NCBI GenBank assembly: GCA_011526095.1
Contig: WYBA01000251.1
Coordinates: 1 to 64,000 of the forward strand
Source of the DNA: Myxococcales bacterium
Lineage (GTDB): Bacteria > Myxococcota_A > Polyangia > Haliangiales > Haliangiaceae
Direction of reading: 5' to 3'
DNA: 64,000 nucleotides
In this document: positions 7,419 through 17,219 of the stretch, in pieces
Layout of the letters: every line of letters begins with the position of its first letter
Numbering within the stretch: position 1 is the stretch's first letter
Notes under the pieces: generated by a model
Told to the model about the DNA's origin: nothing
What the model saw: only the letters and a program-made list of their open reading frames with translations
Database searches by the model: none
Position numbers and translations under genes: made by a program

Positions 7419-10400
7419 GCCTTCCCCTCGGTGGCTTGCAGCCGCTTGACCATCTCGCGCATTTGGCGGCCTGCCTCGCCGACGGCGTCGCCGAAGAGGT
7501 TCTCGGGCCAGTTCTGGATGCGACCGAATTCGTCGGCCCGAAGCTCGGTGAGCTTGGCCGAGGGCTCGTCGCGCTCGACGTAGTAGAGCGCGCAGTCGTT
7601 CTCGCTCAGCTTGGCGCTCGCCATGAGCACCTGCAGCCGTCGAAAGAGATGCTCGGAGTGCGTTTCGATCAGCACCTGCAGCTTTCGCTTCTTCGCGACC
7701 TCGACGAACAAATCGGCCAGTCCGGCCTGCGCCATCGGGTGCAAGTGCGCCTCGGGATCTTCGCAGAGGATGACCGAGCCCTCGGGGACGAAGTGCAAGA
7801 GCGTGATGACGGGGAGCACCTGCGAGACCCCGTAGCCGACGTCGGCGAGGTTGCTGCGCTTGCCGTTCCGCAGCACCTCGATCTGGTAGAGCAGTGTCTT
7901 GCCGACGCGCGCGATCTCGATGCTCTCGGCGAGGTCGAGACGCTTGAGCCACTCCGACACGGACGCCCGCAGCGCGCCTTTGTGCTTGCCTGTCTCGGCG
8001 CTGATGAGCGCCTGAATCGTCTCACTGCCGGTGCTGCCGAGCACCGTAGGGTCTTGCTGCGACCACGTCACCTCGCGCGCAGGCGGCGGGCGCAGGGGCC
8101 CAAGGTAGTGGAAGGTGGCGAAGGCCTCCTTGGCGGCGACGATGGCTTGGCGCACGACGGGACCGAGCCTGGGGCCGAGATCGGTGAGCGCCGCGTCGGG
8201 CAGCTCGATGGCGCGGCCCGGCTCGTAGGTCTGCTTCGCCTCGTGCACGGTCTTCGCGCCGTCCCAGTTGGGAAGGCGAAACCGCGGGCTCTGGAGCTGG
8301 TAGGCCGCGTTCGCACCGCGCGTGACCTCGAGCTTCTCGTCGCGCACGCGGTACGTGAGCGACTCGATGACCGGACGCTCGTTGATCTGCCGGAACGTGA
8401 CGTCGACGGAGACACCCTTCTCGCGGACCTCGAAGCCGATGCCCACGGATTCCTTCTCGTCATGGTCATGCACGACGTCGGCGAACGCGCCCAGGTTGAC
8501 GCCATCGGCCTTCGTGCCGTCGAGCAGGAGCTGGGTGCCGAAGTCGGTCGCCTCGATCGTCTGCTTCAACAGGCGCAGTGGCTGGAGGATGCTGGTCTTG
8601 CCCGCCGAGTTGCGGCCGAGAATCAGGGTAACGGGCTTGAGCGCGACGCCTTGGTCCCAGTGCTCCGTGGTCCAGTTGCGGAAGTTCTTGAGGCGGATGT
8701 TGGAGATGGTCATGGGCATGGGCTCCGAAGCTGCGGCGCCGCTCGTCGTGCCGGTTCTCGGCGCGTCCGCGAAGGTGAAGCCGAGCTGCGGCGTGGCGGG
8801 CTTCACCTCGACCGCGCCCGTGATGGTCGGGCGAACGTCGATACGGCCTTCGAGGGTGGTGGTCTTGGGCTTGAACCCCTTGCCGAAGCCGGCCTCGAAA
8901 GCGGCATCGCCGAGGATGGCGCGGGCGTGCCGCTCGCACTCGGCCCAGCTCTCTTCGGGCGTCTGCGCGAGCTGCCAGTCGAGGAAGCGCGGCCCGAGGC
9001 GGCTGGCGACGGGCTGCGCGACTTCCGCACGCGCGTCGTGGCCGAGGTCGTGGTCGGCCAGGCGCAGCGTCTCGGGGAGCAGCCACCCTTCGCCGTCGTT
9101 CAGCGCCGAGAACGCGGCGATGCCCGCGTCGCGGTCGCCGCCATGCTCGGCGATGAGCGCGTCGAGCGCCTCGAAGGCGACGATCGTGAGCACGGTGTGG
9201 CGCAGCTCGGGGTCTTCGTCCTTGTCGACGCGCCAGAAGCCCTTGGGGTCGAGGCTGCGCGCGAAGTCGCGGTTGGTGACGTGCTCCTTTGGGTGGTCGC
9301 AGTCGCGCAGAATCCAGCGAAGGTCGTCGCGCGAGAGGCCGTAGAGCGCGGCGACGATCGCGTCGAGGATGCAGCGGAGGCGGAGGCGTTCGTGCCTTGT
9401 CAGCGCACCACGCAGTGGACCGTGCTCTCGCTCTTCAATCAGGAGCGGCGCGAGTGAGGGTGCCCACGACAGCGCAAGGCCTCCTGCAATCAAAGTTGCG
9501 GCACTCGCGCGAGAAACGAGCGGCGTCTCTTCGATGACAAAATAGTTGAGATGAAGGCCACCGCATCGGGCTCGAGCCACGAAGTCATAGGTGTAGCTGT
9601 CGAGAACGGCGGTGGTCGCGATCGGCGATTCGTTCGAGAACAACACCGGTGCCGAGTTTCCGCACGGCATCGCAGAGAGCGGTGCGGCGATCATCGTCCG
9701 CACGTTCGTCGCGGCGGTCACGTCCATGAACGCGACTCGCGAGCGCGTCCAAGACTCCTTCCGCTGTTCCGTGAAGTCTCCGCGCCGCATCAAGAACTGC
9801 GGCTCGATGACCTTCTTCTCCCAAGGGATGTCGCGCCACACCGCGCTGCGGCCCTTGCCGCTCACCCAGCCCTTCTTGCTGAAGTCGAACTGGCCGATCA
9901 TCCGGCCTTCGTAGAGCGGCAACAGAACGTCGCCGTCTTCGCCGATCCACCGCCCGTAGGCGTCTGCCTTGTACCCCGCCTCCTCGGCCTTCTCCCGCGG
10001 GATGAAGAGCTTGGAGTCGCTGGTCATGTTGAAATCGCCTTGTGCGTACTTGATCCCCCAGCCCTCGGGGCCGTCGTCGCCGAGGAGCACACTGTTCGCG
10101 TAGATCTTCGTCAGCACCTCGAGATCGCGCTCGCTGCGGATCTCGAGCACCGAGAGGCTCTTGGGCGAGAAGCTGTGGACGCGCTCGGCGGGATAGCGGA
10201 GCGCGCCCTTCGCCTCGGCCCAGTCGTCGAGGTCGTGGCGCATAAAGGCTGCGTGCAGCGCCGTGGTGCTGCCGCCCTTCTGCGCGATGGTCACCGCGAA
10301 CTTGAAGCTGCGGTGGATGTCGAAGACCTTGTTCCGGTTCTCGAAGCCGTAGAGCCAGCGCCAGGCGCAGCGGTCGAGCAGGAGTCGCCGCAAGTCCACC

Positions 10401-13400
10401 GCGCCCTTGTCGGTGTAGAGGCCGCTCGGCGTGATGAGCCCGAGCTGACCGTCACTCTTCAAGAGTGCGTGCGCCTGTTCGACGAAGAGCTTGTAGCTGT
10501 AGGGCTTTCCTTCGCCTTGATGTCGGAATGGATGCTGAGGGTCCGACAGCCCCGTCTTCCTGCAGCGCTCGGCGCTCCATTTCTTGTGCAAGCTCGCGCT
10601 CGCCTTCGCCTTGCGTGGAATGAGCGCGATCGCGTTGTTCTCGTTGTCGCCGAAGGGCTCGCCGACGTTGCCGACGAACGCAGCGGTGTCTTTGAAGCCG
10701 CCGACGTAGCGCAGCCACTTCTCCTCGATGTTCCCATCTGCGGCGAAGAACTCGCGCTGCTTCTGCAACGCCTCCTGCTTGCCGTAGCTGCGGTAGAGCG
10801 GGTCAAGATCGCTGAAGAACTCCTTCGACTGAGGCTGCAACGTCTCCCACGGCGGGTTGGCCACGATGGCGTCGAAGCCGGCGCCCTTCTCGGTGAACAC
10901 GTCGGGAAACTCGAGCTCCCAGTGGAAGAAGCGCTTCTTGCGCGCCACTTCGCGCACGATCTCGCGTGCCTCCTCCGTCGGGGCGAGGAAGTCGAGGGGC
11001 CGCGGCGCCCGGTCGAGCTTGTCGAGCGGCCAGAACCAGAGCGCGCACCAGGTGTCGAACGCTTCCCTCACCTTGGCCAACTCGGGCGAGGTGGCCACGC
11101 GCGTCCGCCAGATCTCGGCGCGCTTGTCGGGCTGGCTGGCAGGCACCTTGCGAAGCTGGCGGTACAGCTCGCGCACGCGCTCGATGGCGGCCCTCAGCTC
11201 GTCGTCGCTGGTGCCCGCAAACGGCAGCTTCGCCTCGCCCGCGAGGAGCTTGCGCTGCTCCTCGACCACGCTCGCGCGCATGGCCTTGAGCTGGTCGGCC
11301 CACACGTCGGCGTCGTGGGTGACGCCGCGCCACTTCTCGTCGGGGCTCTGCCGCCACCAGGCGAGCAGCGGGTAGTCGCGGAAGCGATCGAGCCAGGTGC
11401 CCGTGAGCGCGTCGCCGCAGCGCAGCTTGTGATCGAGGAACGTGAAGGGCAGCCGCTTGTCGAGCGTCTCCACCCACAGCGACACGCGCGCCAGCTCCAC
11501 GGCCAGCGGGTCGAGGTCGACGCCATAGAGGCAATGCTCGACGACCGCGCGACGCACGATGGCCGCGACGCCCTCGGCGCTCTGGTCCTGATCGGCGTCG
11601 GGGAGAAGCGTGCAATCGATGTGAACCAGGTCCGAGCCGTCTTTGGCGACGAGGCGCTTGTGCTGATGGAGCGAGGCGATGACCGCCTCGGTCAAGACGC
11701 GCAGGCTGGCGACCAGGAAGGACCCCGAGCCCATGGCCGGGTCGCAGACCTTGAGCGAGAGGATCTCCTCGGGCGTCTTGAAGCTGCCGCCTTCGTTCTG
11801 AAGCAGCGGCTCCAGCGTGCGCCGCACCGTGGGCAATGTGAGCTGCGGGCGGGTATAGAAGGTGCCCGCGCCCTTGCGCGTGCCACCCCAACGCACGACG
11901 TACAGCTCGCCGGGCAACATCACGCGCGCGATCAGCTGCTTGCTGGCCTTCTCAACCTCCGCGCGGTGCTTCGGATCGTCCTGCTTCTTCGAGGCACGCA
12001 CCAGCTTGGCCGCGATGGCGGCGCGCTCCGCCCATGCGAGCGCCCGGCGCATGGCCTCGCCGCGCGTGTCGTCCAGCTCGACAGGCTCGTCCTCGGCAGG
12101 CGCAGCAAGCGGCGCCTCTACTTCCTCCTCTTCCGCTTCGGGAGCCTCGCTCGCGTCGTCGGTACTTTCGTCCGCTTCTTCGTCCGCCGCGACGCCCTTG
12201 ACCTTGGCCTTCTCGACGAGCGCCTGGAGCTGCTTGTCGGTCATCGCCTCGAGCCGATCGAGCGGCAGCGCAGGCTGATCGCCGATGCCGAGGAACACCA
12301 CCGGCTGCTGCCCCGCGCGGTGCAGCTCGTAGTCGAGTAAGCCCTCGTAGAGGATGCCGATGTACTCGCTCGTCAGCTCGGTGAAGTCGACGGGCGCTGC
12401 GACGGTGCGGAACGCGCCGCCTTCCTTCACGCGCTCGGTGGTGCGCGTGAGCAGCGTGAGCATCTTGTAGACGACCTCGTCGCTTGGCGGCTCGGCGATG
12501 CTCTCGATGCGGTGGAGCGCGCGCTCCTGCGGGCTTCCGGATCCATCACCCGGACGGAACAGATCGCCGCCGTAGGTGGGCACGATGAGCGCCGGGTGTG
12601 GCGAGCCCTTATGGAGCAGCCTGAACAGCGCAAGCAGCCGAGGCCAGGCCTGATGCCGCGTCTCGCGCCGGCTCTTGCCCGCGCGTTCGAGCGAGGCGAG
12701 CAGCCCCTTGAGGCCGTAGGCGTCGTGGTAGACGGGGCTGTCGACGGGGAGCAGCTCGCGCGCCTCGGCGAAGAAGACCACCACGAGCCGCATCACGAAG
12801 TGGCAGGCGGCGTCGTAGACGGCCTTGCTCTCGTCCGCGCTCCAGTGCGGCTCGATGACGGGCCGACGAGCTGCGAGCAGCAGCTCCACCGCCCCTCGAA
12901 CGCGCTCGCCGAGCTCCTTGCTGAGCCGGGCCTGCCCGAGCCGAGCCTGACGGATGGCCTCGATGAGCGCGCCGCTCTCCAGCGCCTCCTGCGAGAGGAG
13001 CCGGCGCAGCACGAGCAGCGTGGGTGACAGCGCGTCGCCTTCGAGGAAGCGGTCGCTCGTCCACTCGACGTACGCGGTGTTGTCCGTGTCGGCGAAGATG
13101 AGCCGCCACTCGCGTCCGTTGGTGATGAAGCCGAGCGAGGCCCCTCCCAAAGAAGAGCGTTTCTTGCGCAGCCACTCGACCACGTGCGCTGTGTCGCGGC
13201 GGCCCTTGTGCAGGCCGATGCGCGTGGCGAGGCTGACGAAGACAGCGAGCACCGCGCGACCTTCGTGTTCGTAGACGCGTCGGGGCTTGAGCGTGGCGCC
13301 ATCGAGCAGCGTCTCGCCATAGCTTGCGGGCACATCGCTGCCCTTGCGCCAGCCGACGACGAGGCCGCAGGTGTCTTCGAGCACGGCGTCGAGCAGGGCA

Positions 13401-13582
13401 CCGAAGGGCTCGCCGCGTGGATCACTCGGAGCCTGGGCGAGCGCGTCACGCAGCCGCTCGGCGAGGCCATAGCGAGGCGCGCTGGGCTCGGGCAGTTTGT
13501 CGAACGCGTCGCGATCGAGCAGCCGCCCGGCCTGGTTCAGCGAGAGCCACGCCTCGTCGAAGAGAGATGCGCTCGTCGTCAT
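7415..13582 (-). CDS. Adenine-specific DNA methyltransferase fused to AAA/DUF3696 ATPase
   Basis: 2055 residues in one uninterrupted frame. Residues 1-~1560 are a large N6-adenine methyltransferase of the type IIG/DrmMI/PglX kind: SAM-binding CDPAMGSGSF at ~612-621, GVDLDPLAVELAR after it, catalytic NPPW near 908, followed by a presumed target-recognition region. After a short linker, residue ~1622 begins a second protein-like unit (MTISNIRLKNFRNW), an SMC/OLD-like ATPase of the DUF3696 type with Walker A GRNSAGKTS at ~1655, ABC-type signature-like VGYGVSQVLP, and Walker B VILCEDPEAHLHP near 1934, then ETHSEHL. The methylase would mark self DNA; the ATPase probably senses or processes DNA. 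ATG at 13582 overlaps the upstream stop (ATGA). Such ATPases are normally separate genes; see the internal start at 8719. Confidence 0.88.
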   Translation of the reverse strand: MTTSASLFDEAWLSLNQAGRLLDRDAFDKLPEPSAPRYGLAERLRDALAQAPSDPRGEPFGALLDAVLEDTCGLVVGWRKGSDVPASYGETLLDGATLKPRRVYEHEGRAVLAVFVSLATRIGLHKGRRDTAHVVEWLRKKRSSLGGASLGFITNGREWRLIFADTDNTAYVEWTSDRFLEGDALSPTLLVLRRLLSQEALESGALIEAIRQARLGQARLSKELGERVRGAVELLLAARRPVIEPHWSADESKAVYDAACHFVMRLVVVFFAEARELLPVDSPVYHDAYGLKGLLASLERAGKSRRETRHQAWPRLLALFRLLHKGSPHPALIVPTYGGDLFRPGDGSGSPQERALHRIESIAEPPSDEVVYKMLTLLTRTTERVKEGGAFRTVAAPVDFTELTSEYIGILYEGLLDYELHRAGQQPVVFLGIGDQPALPLDRLEAMTDKQLQALVEKAKVKGVAADEEADESTDDASEAPEAEEEEVEAPLAAPAEDEPVELDDTRGEAMRRALAWAERAAIAAKLVRASKKQDDPKHRAEVEKASKQLIARVMLPGELYVVRWGGTRKGAGTFYTRPQLTLPTVRRTLEPLLQNEGGSFKTPEEILSLKVCDPAMGSGSFLVASLRVLTEAVIASLHQHKRLVAKDGSDLVHIDCTLLPDADQDQSAEGVAAIVRRAVVEHCLYGVDLDPLAVELARVSLWVETLDKRLPFTFLDHKLRCGDALTGTWLDRFRDYPLLAWWRQSPDEKWRGVTHDADVWADQLKAMRASVVEEQRKLLAGEAKLPFAGTSDDELRAAIERVRELYRQLRKVPASQPDKRAEIWRTRVATSPELAKVREAFDTWCALWFWPLDKLDRAPRPLDFLAPTEEAREIVREVARKKRFFHWELEFPDVFTEKGAGFDAIVANPPWETLQPQSKEFFSDLDPLYRSYGKQEALQKQREFFAADGNIEEKWLRYVGGFKDTAAFVGNVGEPFGDNENNAIALIPRKAKASASLHKKWSAERCRKTGLSDPQHPFRHQGEGKPYSYKLFVEQAHALLKSDGQLGLITPSGLYTDKGAVDLRRLLLDRCAWRWLYGFENRNKVFDIHRSFKFAVTIAQKGGSTTALHAAFMRHDLDDWAEAKGALRYPAERVHSFSPKSLSVLEIRSERDLEVLTKIYANSVLLGDDGPEGWGIKYAQGDFNMTSDSKLFIPREKAEEAGYKADAYGRWIGEDGDVLLPLYEGRMIGQFDFSKKGWVSGKGRSAVWRDIPWEKKVIEPQFLMRRGDFTEQRKESWTRSRVAFMDVTAATNVRTMIAAPLSAMPCGNSAPVLFSNESPIATTAVLDSYTYDFVARARCGGLHLNYFVIEETPLVSRASAATLIAGGLALSWAPSLAPLLIEEREHGPLRGALTRHERLRLRCILDAIVAALYGLSRDDLRWILRDCDHPKEHVTNRDFARSLDPKGFWRVDKDEDPELRHTVLTIVAFEALDALIAEHGGDRDAGIAAFSALNDGEGWLLPETLRLADHDLGHDARAEVAQPVASRLGPRFLDWQLAQTPEESWAECERHARAILGDAAFEAGFGKGFKPKTTTLEGRIDVRPTITGAVEVKPATPQLGFTFADAPRTGTTSGAAASEPMPMTISNIRLKNFRNWTTEHWDQGVALKPVTLILGRNSAGKTSILQPLRLLKQTIEATDFGTQLLLDGTKADGVNLGAFADVVHDHDEKESVGIGFEVREKGVSVDVTFRQINERPVIESLTYRVRDEKLEVTRGANAAYQLQSPRFRLPNWDGAKTVHEAKQTYEPGRAIELPDAALTDLGPRLGPVVRQAIVAAKEAFATFHYLGPLRPPPAREVTWSQQDPTVLGSTGSETIQALISAETGKHKGALRASVSEWLKRLDLAESIEIARVGKTLLYQIEVLRNGKRSNLADVGYGVSQVLPVITLLHFVPEGSVILCEDPEAHLHPMAQAGLADLFVEVAKKRKLQVLIETHSEHLFRRLQVLMASAKLSENDCALYYVERDEPSAKLTELRADEFGRIQNWPENLFGDAVGEAGRQMREMVKRLQATEGKA
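8713..8730 (-). promoter_or_regulatory. Possible internal start and Shine-Dalgarno for a separate ATPase product
   Basis: Inside the fused gene, at the junction of the two units, ATG codons lie at 8719 and 8713 (reading M-P-M-T-I-S-N). The minus strand just upstream reads CGGAGCCC, so a GGAG sits 4 to 10 bases before the two ATGs. An internally initiated ATPase of about 434 residues (8719 to 7415) could therefore be made alongside the fusion. This is suggestive only. Confidence 0.35.
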
Positions 13583-16500
13583 GCGCGCCCCCCCGTCGCT
13601 TCATTGAGGGGCAGAAGAATCTCGACGGCGATGGGGTACACGCGCGCTTCACCGCGCAGGCGGTAGCGGTGCGGCAAGACGAGCTTCAGGGTGCGGGTCT
13701 CTTCGTCTTTCAGCTTCGCGAGGACCAGGTCGTAGTGCTTCTTGCGCAGCTCGATCTCGGCCTGAAGGTTCGAGAGCTTCTTGCGCTCGTCTTCGTCCAG
13801 GTCGGTGAACAGGAAGAGTTGGCGACGTTCGAGGTACTCCTGCACCTCCTTCTGGAGCTTCGCGAGCTGGTTGTCGGCCATCGCCTTCTCCAGCTCTTTC
13901 CGGCGCTGGTCGAAGCGGGCCTTCTCGCTCTTCTCGACGAGCTTCCGCGCGCTGTCGAGGCGCGCGCCGAGGTCTTTGGTGCGCTCCGTCGCGAGCGCCG
14001 CCACGCGCTTCTTCAGGTCCCTTTCGATGTGGTCCCAGACCTCGCGTGCCGACGCAGCGTCGGCGGCCTTGTCGCTCGCGTCCCATGCGGCGGCAGGGCG
14101 ATGCGGCAGCACCGCGCCGAGCGCGCCCTTTGTGACCGGGACGGCGAGGGTGCGCACCCAGTGATGGCAGGGCTCACGCAGCTCGTTCACCGCCAACTCT
14201 TCGACGGTGAGCAGCACCAGCGCATCCGCCCCGCTCGGCACGTCCTTCGAGGTGCGCGCCGTCCATCTCGTCGCCGCCGCAGGTCCACCGGGGAAGCGGT
14301 AGCGCGCGAAGACGCTCATCACGCGGTGGTAGAGCGCGTGCCCCAGGTGCAAGAGCTTCGAGTCGGGCTCGGGCAAGAACACCGGTCGCCCCGAGCGCAT
14401 GGCGACGTAGTGCTCGGGGTCGAAGACCAGCGCCGCAAGCGGTCCCTTTGGACCCCCGTCGCGCATCGTCTGGTCCACCACGTCGAGCCACGCGGCGGGC
14501 ACGGGGCCTCCTGAAGCGACAGGCACGAAGCGATAGCGACCTGTGCGGTCACGGTCTTCCTTGAGGCGCGGGCGTCCCGCTTCGACGGCGAGCGCGGTTT
14601 CGAACGTCTCGAGCAGAGACGACGGCGAGAGGTCCAGCTCGGCCCGGAGAGCGTCGAGGCGTTCACGGTCGCTCTGGCCAGGCAGCGAAGGTCCGTCGGG
14701 CACGTCTTGCTGCTTCTGCTTCGCCTTGAGGTTCCTGATGGTCGCTTCGAGGCGCTCTTCGGCGACGTTGACGTCTTCGTCTTCCTCGAAGTGCTTGAGC
14801 AGCGCCTGCGAGAACAGCTCGTCGGTGACGACCTGATCTTCACGCGTCTGGCTGCGCTTCTTGAGGACCTTGCCGAGGAAGCGCATCGAGGCGTCGTCGG
14901 TCGAGTCGAAGTGAAAGACGTGAACGTCGCGCTCCTGTCCGTGGCGATCGAGGCGACCGTTGCGCTGCTCCATCTTTCCGGGGTTCCACGGGATGTCCCA
15001 GTGGAGTAGGAGGCGACACGCGCGCTGGAGGTTCAAGCCTTCACCCGCGGCGTCGGTGGCGAGCAGCACGCGCGCGGAGCTGTTCGGGTCGTTGAACGCG
15101 CGCTTCACGCCGTCGCGCTCGACATCGTTCATGCCGCCGTACAAGACGCGCAGCCAGTCGCCGTCGCCGAAGCGGGCGATGAGGCGCGCGCGCAGGTAGT
15201 CGAGCGTGGCGAGGTACTCGGTGAAGATGACGAGGCGCTCGCCCTTCTTCTCGTCGATGAGCGTTTCGAGCGCCTTGAATCGCGCGTCGGCCTTGACCTT
15301 CGTGGCGGCAATGGCGACCGCGATCCTGCGCTCTGCTTCGGAAAGCCCTGGAGCGATGGCTTCGAGGCCGAGCGCCTGCACGGCGCTTGTGACCTGGGCC
15401 AGCTCGCCCTCGACGGCGTTCTTGAAGTTCTTGAGCCACGCGCCGCTGGTGCGGCTGGCCTGACGCTCGCGGCTATCGCGCTCGGCGTCGTCGTCGGTGT
15501 CGTCCTGCACGATGCCGCGCACCTTCGCGACGGTACCGAGCGCGCCGAGCGCCGCGTCTTGCGCCTTCAATCCTTCGAGAAGCGTGAGCCAGCTCTGGCC
15601 GAAGGCCCACGGCCCCGAGAGCAGGCGCTTCTGCAAGACCTCGAGCGCGAAGGCCGCTGCGGCCCGCTCGCTCGGCGAGGCCTGCGCGGTGGCCTTGTGC
15701 AGAGCCTTCTTGAAGTCGTGGAACGCGTCGGACAGCGCGCGCTCCTGGGCACCGAAGCGAAGTACCGGCAACGCGTCGACGATGCGGTCCGAGAAGCGCG
15801 CGGGTTCGCCGAGTGAGGTGTAGGCCGCGTTGATCTCGCTCTTGAGACGGCGGATGACGCTCTCGCCGACGCGCGTGCGGTCTTGTGCTTCGAGCTCCGA
15901 CTTGCGCGTGAAGCGCACCGGGTCGAGCGACTCGAGCAGGCCCGAGAACGAGCGCGTGTGGCCGTTGTGCGGCGTGGCTGTGAGGAAGACACGATGCTCA
16001 AACCACGGCGAGATGAGCTGGAGCATCTGCGCGAGGTCGGAGTCGTCACCGAAGCTCGACGGCGCGAGGTTGTGGGCCTCGTCGACGATGAGCAGATCCC
16101 ACTGCAAGCGGCCGTCTTCGCCGGGCTCGGCGGTACCTCGGAACTGCTCCAGCACGTCGGGCTGCTTCAGGTAGTGGTAGCTCGCGATGATGCGCTCGTG
16201 GACGCGCCACGGGTTCGCGTCGAGCCCCAGCTCGCGCTGCAGCTTGAGCGTGTGGGGGCGGTCGACCACGTCGAAACCGAGAGAGAATTTCTCGTCCATC
16301 TCCTCGCGCCACTGGGTACGGAGCGATGCCGGACACAAGACGAGTACCCGGCGAATGCGCCGCCGCAGCATCAGCTCGCGTAGCACCATGCCTGCTTGCA
16401 CGGTCTTTCCGAGGCCGACGGCGTCGGCGAGCATGAGCGCCACGCGCGGCATCTCGAGGGCGCGCAGCACGGGCACGAGCTGGTACGCCTCGGGGTGGAT

Positions 16501-16851
16501 CGCGCCGAAGAGCGGCGCAGCCAGCGGGGGGCGATCTTCGTCCAGACCCGAGAACGGGAGCGAGGGCGTGAGCGCCGACCAGCGCGCGGCGCGCACCATC
16601 GCATCGAGCTCACGCGGGTCCATCGGCGCTGTGGCATCGACGCGCGGAAGCGCTGCGGGCTCGAGCACCTCGGGCTCGGGCTCGACCTCCCAGAGGACCT
16701 GGTCGGTCTCGGCGCCGATGCCGTCCGTGTACTCCACCTCGACGAGGTGGAAGCGCCCGCGTTCGTCGGCATCGAACACCTGGACGCCCGTGATGAGCGC
16801 GCGGCGGTTGCGGATGACCGCCATCATCCCCTCGCGAGGCTGGGCATTCAC
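13579..16851 (-). CDS. drmD: SNF2-family helicase, DISARM DrmD-like
   Basis: 1090 residues from a GTG at 16851 that overlaps the stop of the HTH gene (GTGA); its own stop overlaps the methylase ATG. The N-terminal half carries the Snf2/Rad54 ATPase: ADAVGLGKTVQAG (Walker A, about 142-154), ILVVDEAH-type box LIVDEAHNLAPSSF near 254, SAT-like FLTATPHNGHT. The second lobe has ATDAAGEGLNLQRACR and QRNGRLDRHGQ (motifs V and VI, ~600-640). A long charged, coiled-coil-rich tail ends the protein. Class 1 DISARM has such a helicase (DrmD) next to an adenine methylase (DrmMI), matching the order here. Expected role: ATP-driven translocation on DNA during restriction of incoming phage DNA. The symbol is given by analogy. 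Confidence 0.85.
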   Translation of the reverse strand: MNAQPREGMMAVIRNRRALITGVQVFDADERGRFHLVEVEYTDGIGAETDQVLWEVEPEPEVLEPAALPRVDATAPMDPRELDAMVRAARWSALTPSLPFSGLDEDRPPLAAPLFGAIHPEAYQLVPVLRALEMPRVALMLADAVGLGKTVQAGMVLRELMLRRRIRRVLVLCPASLRTQWREEMDEKFSLGFDVVDRPHTLKLQRELGLDANPWRVHERIIASYHYLKQPDVLEQFRGTAEPGEDGRLQWDLLIVDEAHNLAPSSFGDDSDLAQMLQLISPWFEHRVFLTATPHNGHTRSFSGLLESLDPVRFTRKSELEAQDRTRVGESVIRRLKSEINAAYTSLGEPARFSDRIVDALPVLRFGAQERALSDAFHDFKKALHKATAQASPSERAAAAFALEVLQKRLLSGPWAFGQSWLTLLEGLKAQDAALGALGTVAKVRGIVQDDTDDDAERDSRERQASRTSGAWLKNFKNAVEGELAQVTSAVQALGLEAIAPGLSEAERRIAVAIAATKVKADARFKALETLIDEKKGERLVIFTEYLATLDYLRARLIARFGDGDWLRVLYGGMNDVERDGVKRAFNDPNSSARVLLATDAAGEGLNLQRACRLLLHWDIPWNPGKMEQRNGRLDRHGQERDVHVFHFDSTDDASMRFLGKVLKKRSQTREDQVVTDELFSQALLKHFEEDEDVNVAEERLEATIRNLKAKQKQQDVPDGPSLPGQSDRERLDALRAELDLSPSSLLETFETALAVEAGRPRLKEDRDRTGRYRFVPVASGGPVPAAWLDVVDQTMRDGGPKGPLAALVFDPEHYVAMRSGRPVFLPEPDSKLLHLGHALYHRVMSVFARYRFPGGPAAATRWTARTSKDVPSGADALVLLTVEELAVNELREPCHHWVRTLAVPVTKGALGAVLPHRPAAAWDASDKAADAASAREVWDHIERDLKKRVAALATERTKDLGARLDSARKLVEKSEKARFDQRRKELEKAMADNQLAKLQKEVQEYLERRQLFLFTDLDEDERKKLSNLQAEIELRKKHYDLVLAKLKDEETRTLKLVLPHRYRLRGEARVYPIAVEILLPLNEATGGRA

Positions 16852-17054
16852 TTCCGGACCTCGCCGTCGTCGTCGGCCTTCGCGCCGCCCGCTTCGACCC
16901 ACGCGTCGACCTGGGAGAGCTTGAACTTCCAGATCCGACCGACCTTGTGCGCGGGCAACCCGCGCGACTCGATCCAGCGGTACACGGAGTCCCGCGCGAC
17001 CCCGAGGTGCTTCGCGACGTCTTCGACCGACACCCAGGGCTCGGTGGTTGTCAT
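16848..17054 (-). CDS. Small excisionase/MerR-type HTH protein, first gene of the defence operon
   Basis: 68 residues. WVSVEDVAKHLGVARDSVYRWI and LPAHKVGRIWKFKLSQVDAWV are the winged HTH_17/excisionase fold used in many small DNA-binding proteins. The ATG at 17054 is preferred because a GGAG lies about 9 bases upstream; ATGs at 17060 and 17075 are possible. It heads the five-gene operon and its stop overlaps the SNF2 GTG, so it likely acts as an autoregulator of the operon. Confidence 0.8.
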   Translation of the reverse strand: MTTTEPWVSVEDVAKHLGVARDSVYRWIESRGLPAHKVGRIWKFKLSQVDAWVEAGGAKADDDGEVRK

Positions 17055-17177
17055 CAGCATGGCTCCGCTCGGCATGCGTGGTTCCTGCGCACGCGCTCAG
17101 GATGCCCCAGGCTGATAAGGCCTACAAGAGCCGAAGAGAGTCGGAATGCGGCGGACCGGGCCCGGCAGCCCCCGCTG

Positions 17178-17206
17178 GGGCCCGCGGACTCGCGTGCCGC
17201 GGACCC
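17178..17206 (-). terminator. GC-rich hairpin between the IetS-like gene and the defence operon
   Basis: GGGCCCGCGG (17178-17187) pairs with CCGCGGACCC (17197-17206) in 9 of 10 positions around a 9-base loop. It lies 14 bases beyond the stop of the protease gene, in the direction of its transcription. No T run follows, so it is a weak candidate for a terminator separating the two minus-strand operons. Confidence 0.35.
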
Positions 17207-17219
17207 GGAGGCGGGCTGC

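Noticed and set aside
7436-9457. A 673-codon plus-strand frame opposite the ATPase half
   Set aside because: Antisense to the Walker A and Walker B motifs of the ATPase; no recognisable domain, same shadow-frame composition.
9551-12340. A 929-codon open frame on the plus strand across the methyltransferase gene
   Set aside because: It is antisense to conserved methylase motifs (NPPW, CDPAMGSGSF), has Arg/His/Ala/Leu-rich composition typical of shadow frames in GC-rich DNA, and shows no domain.
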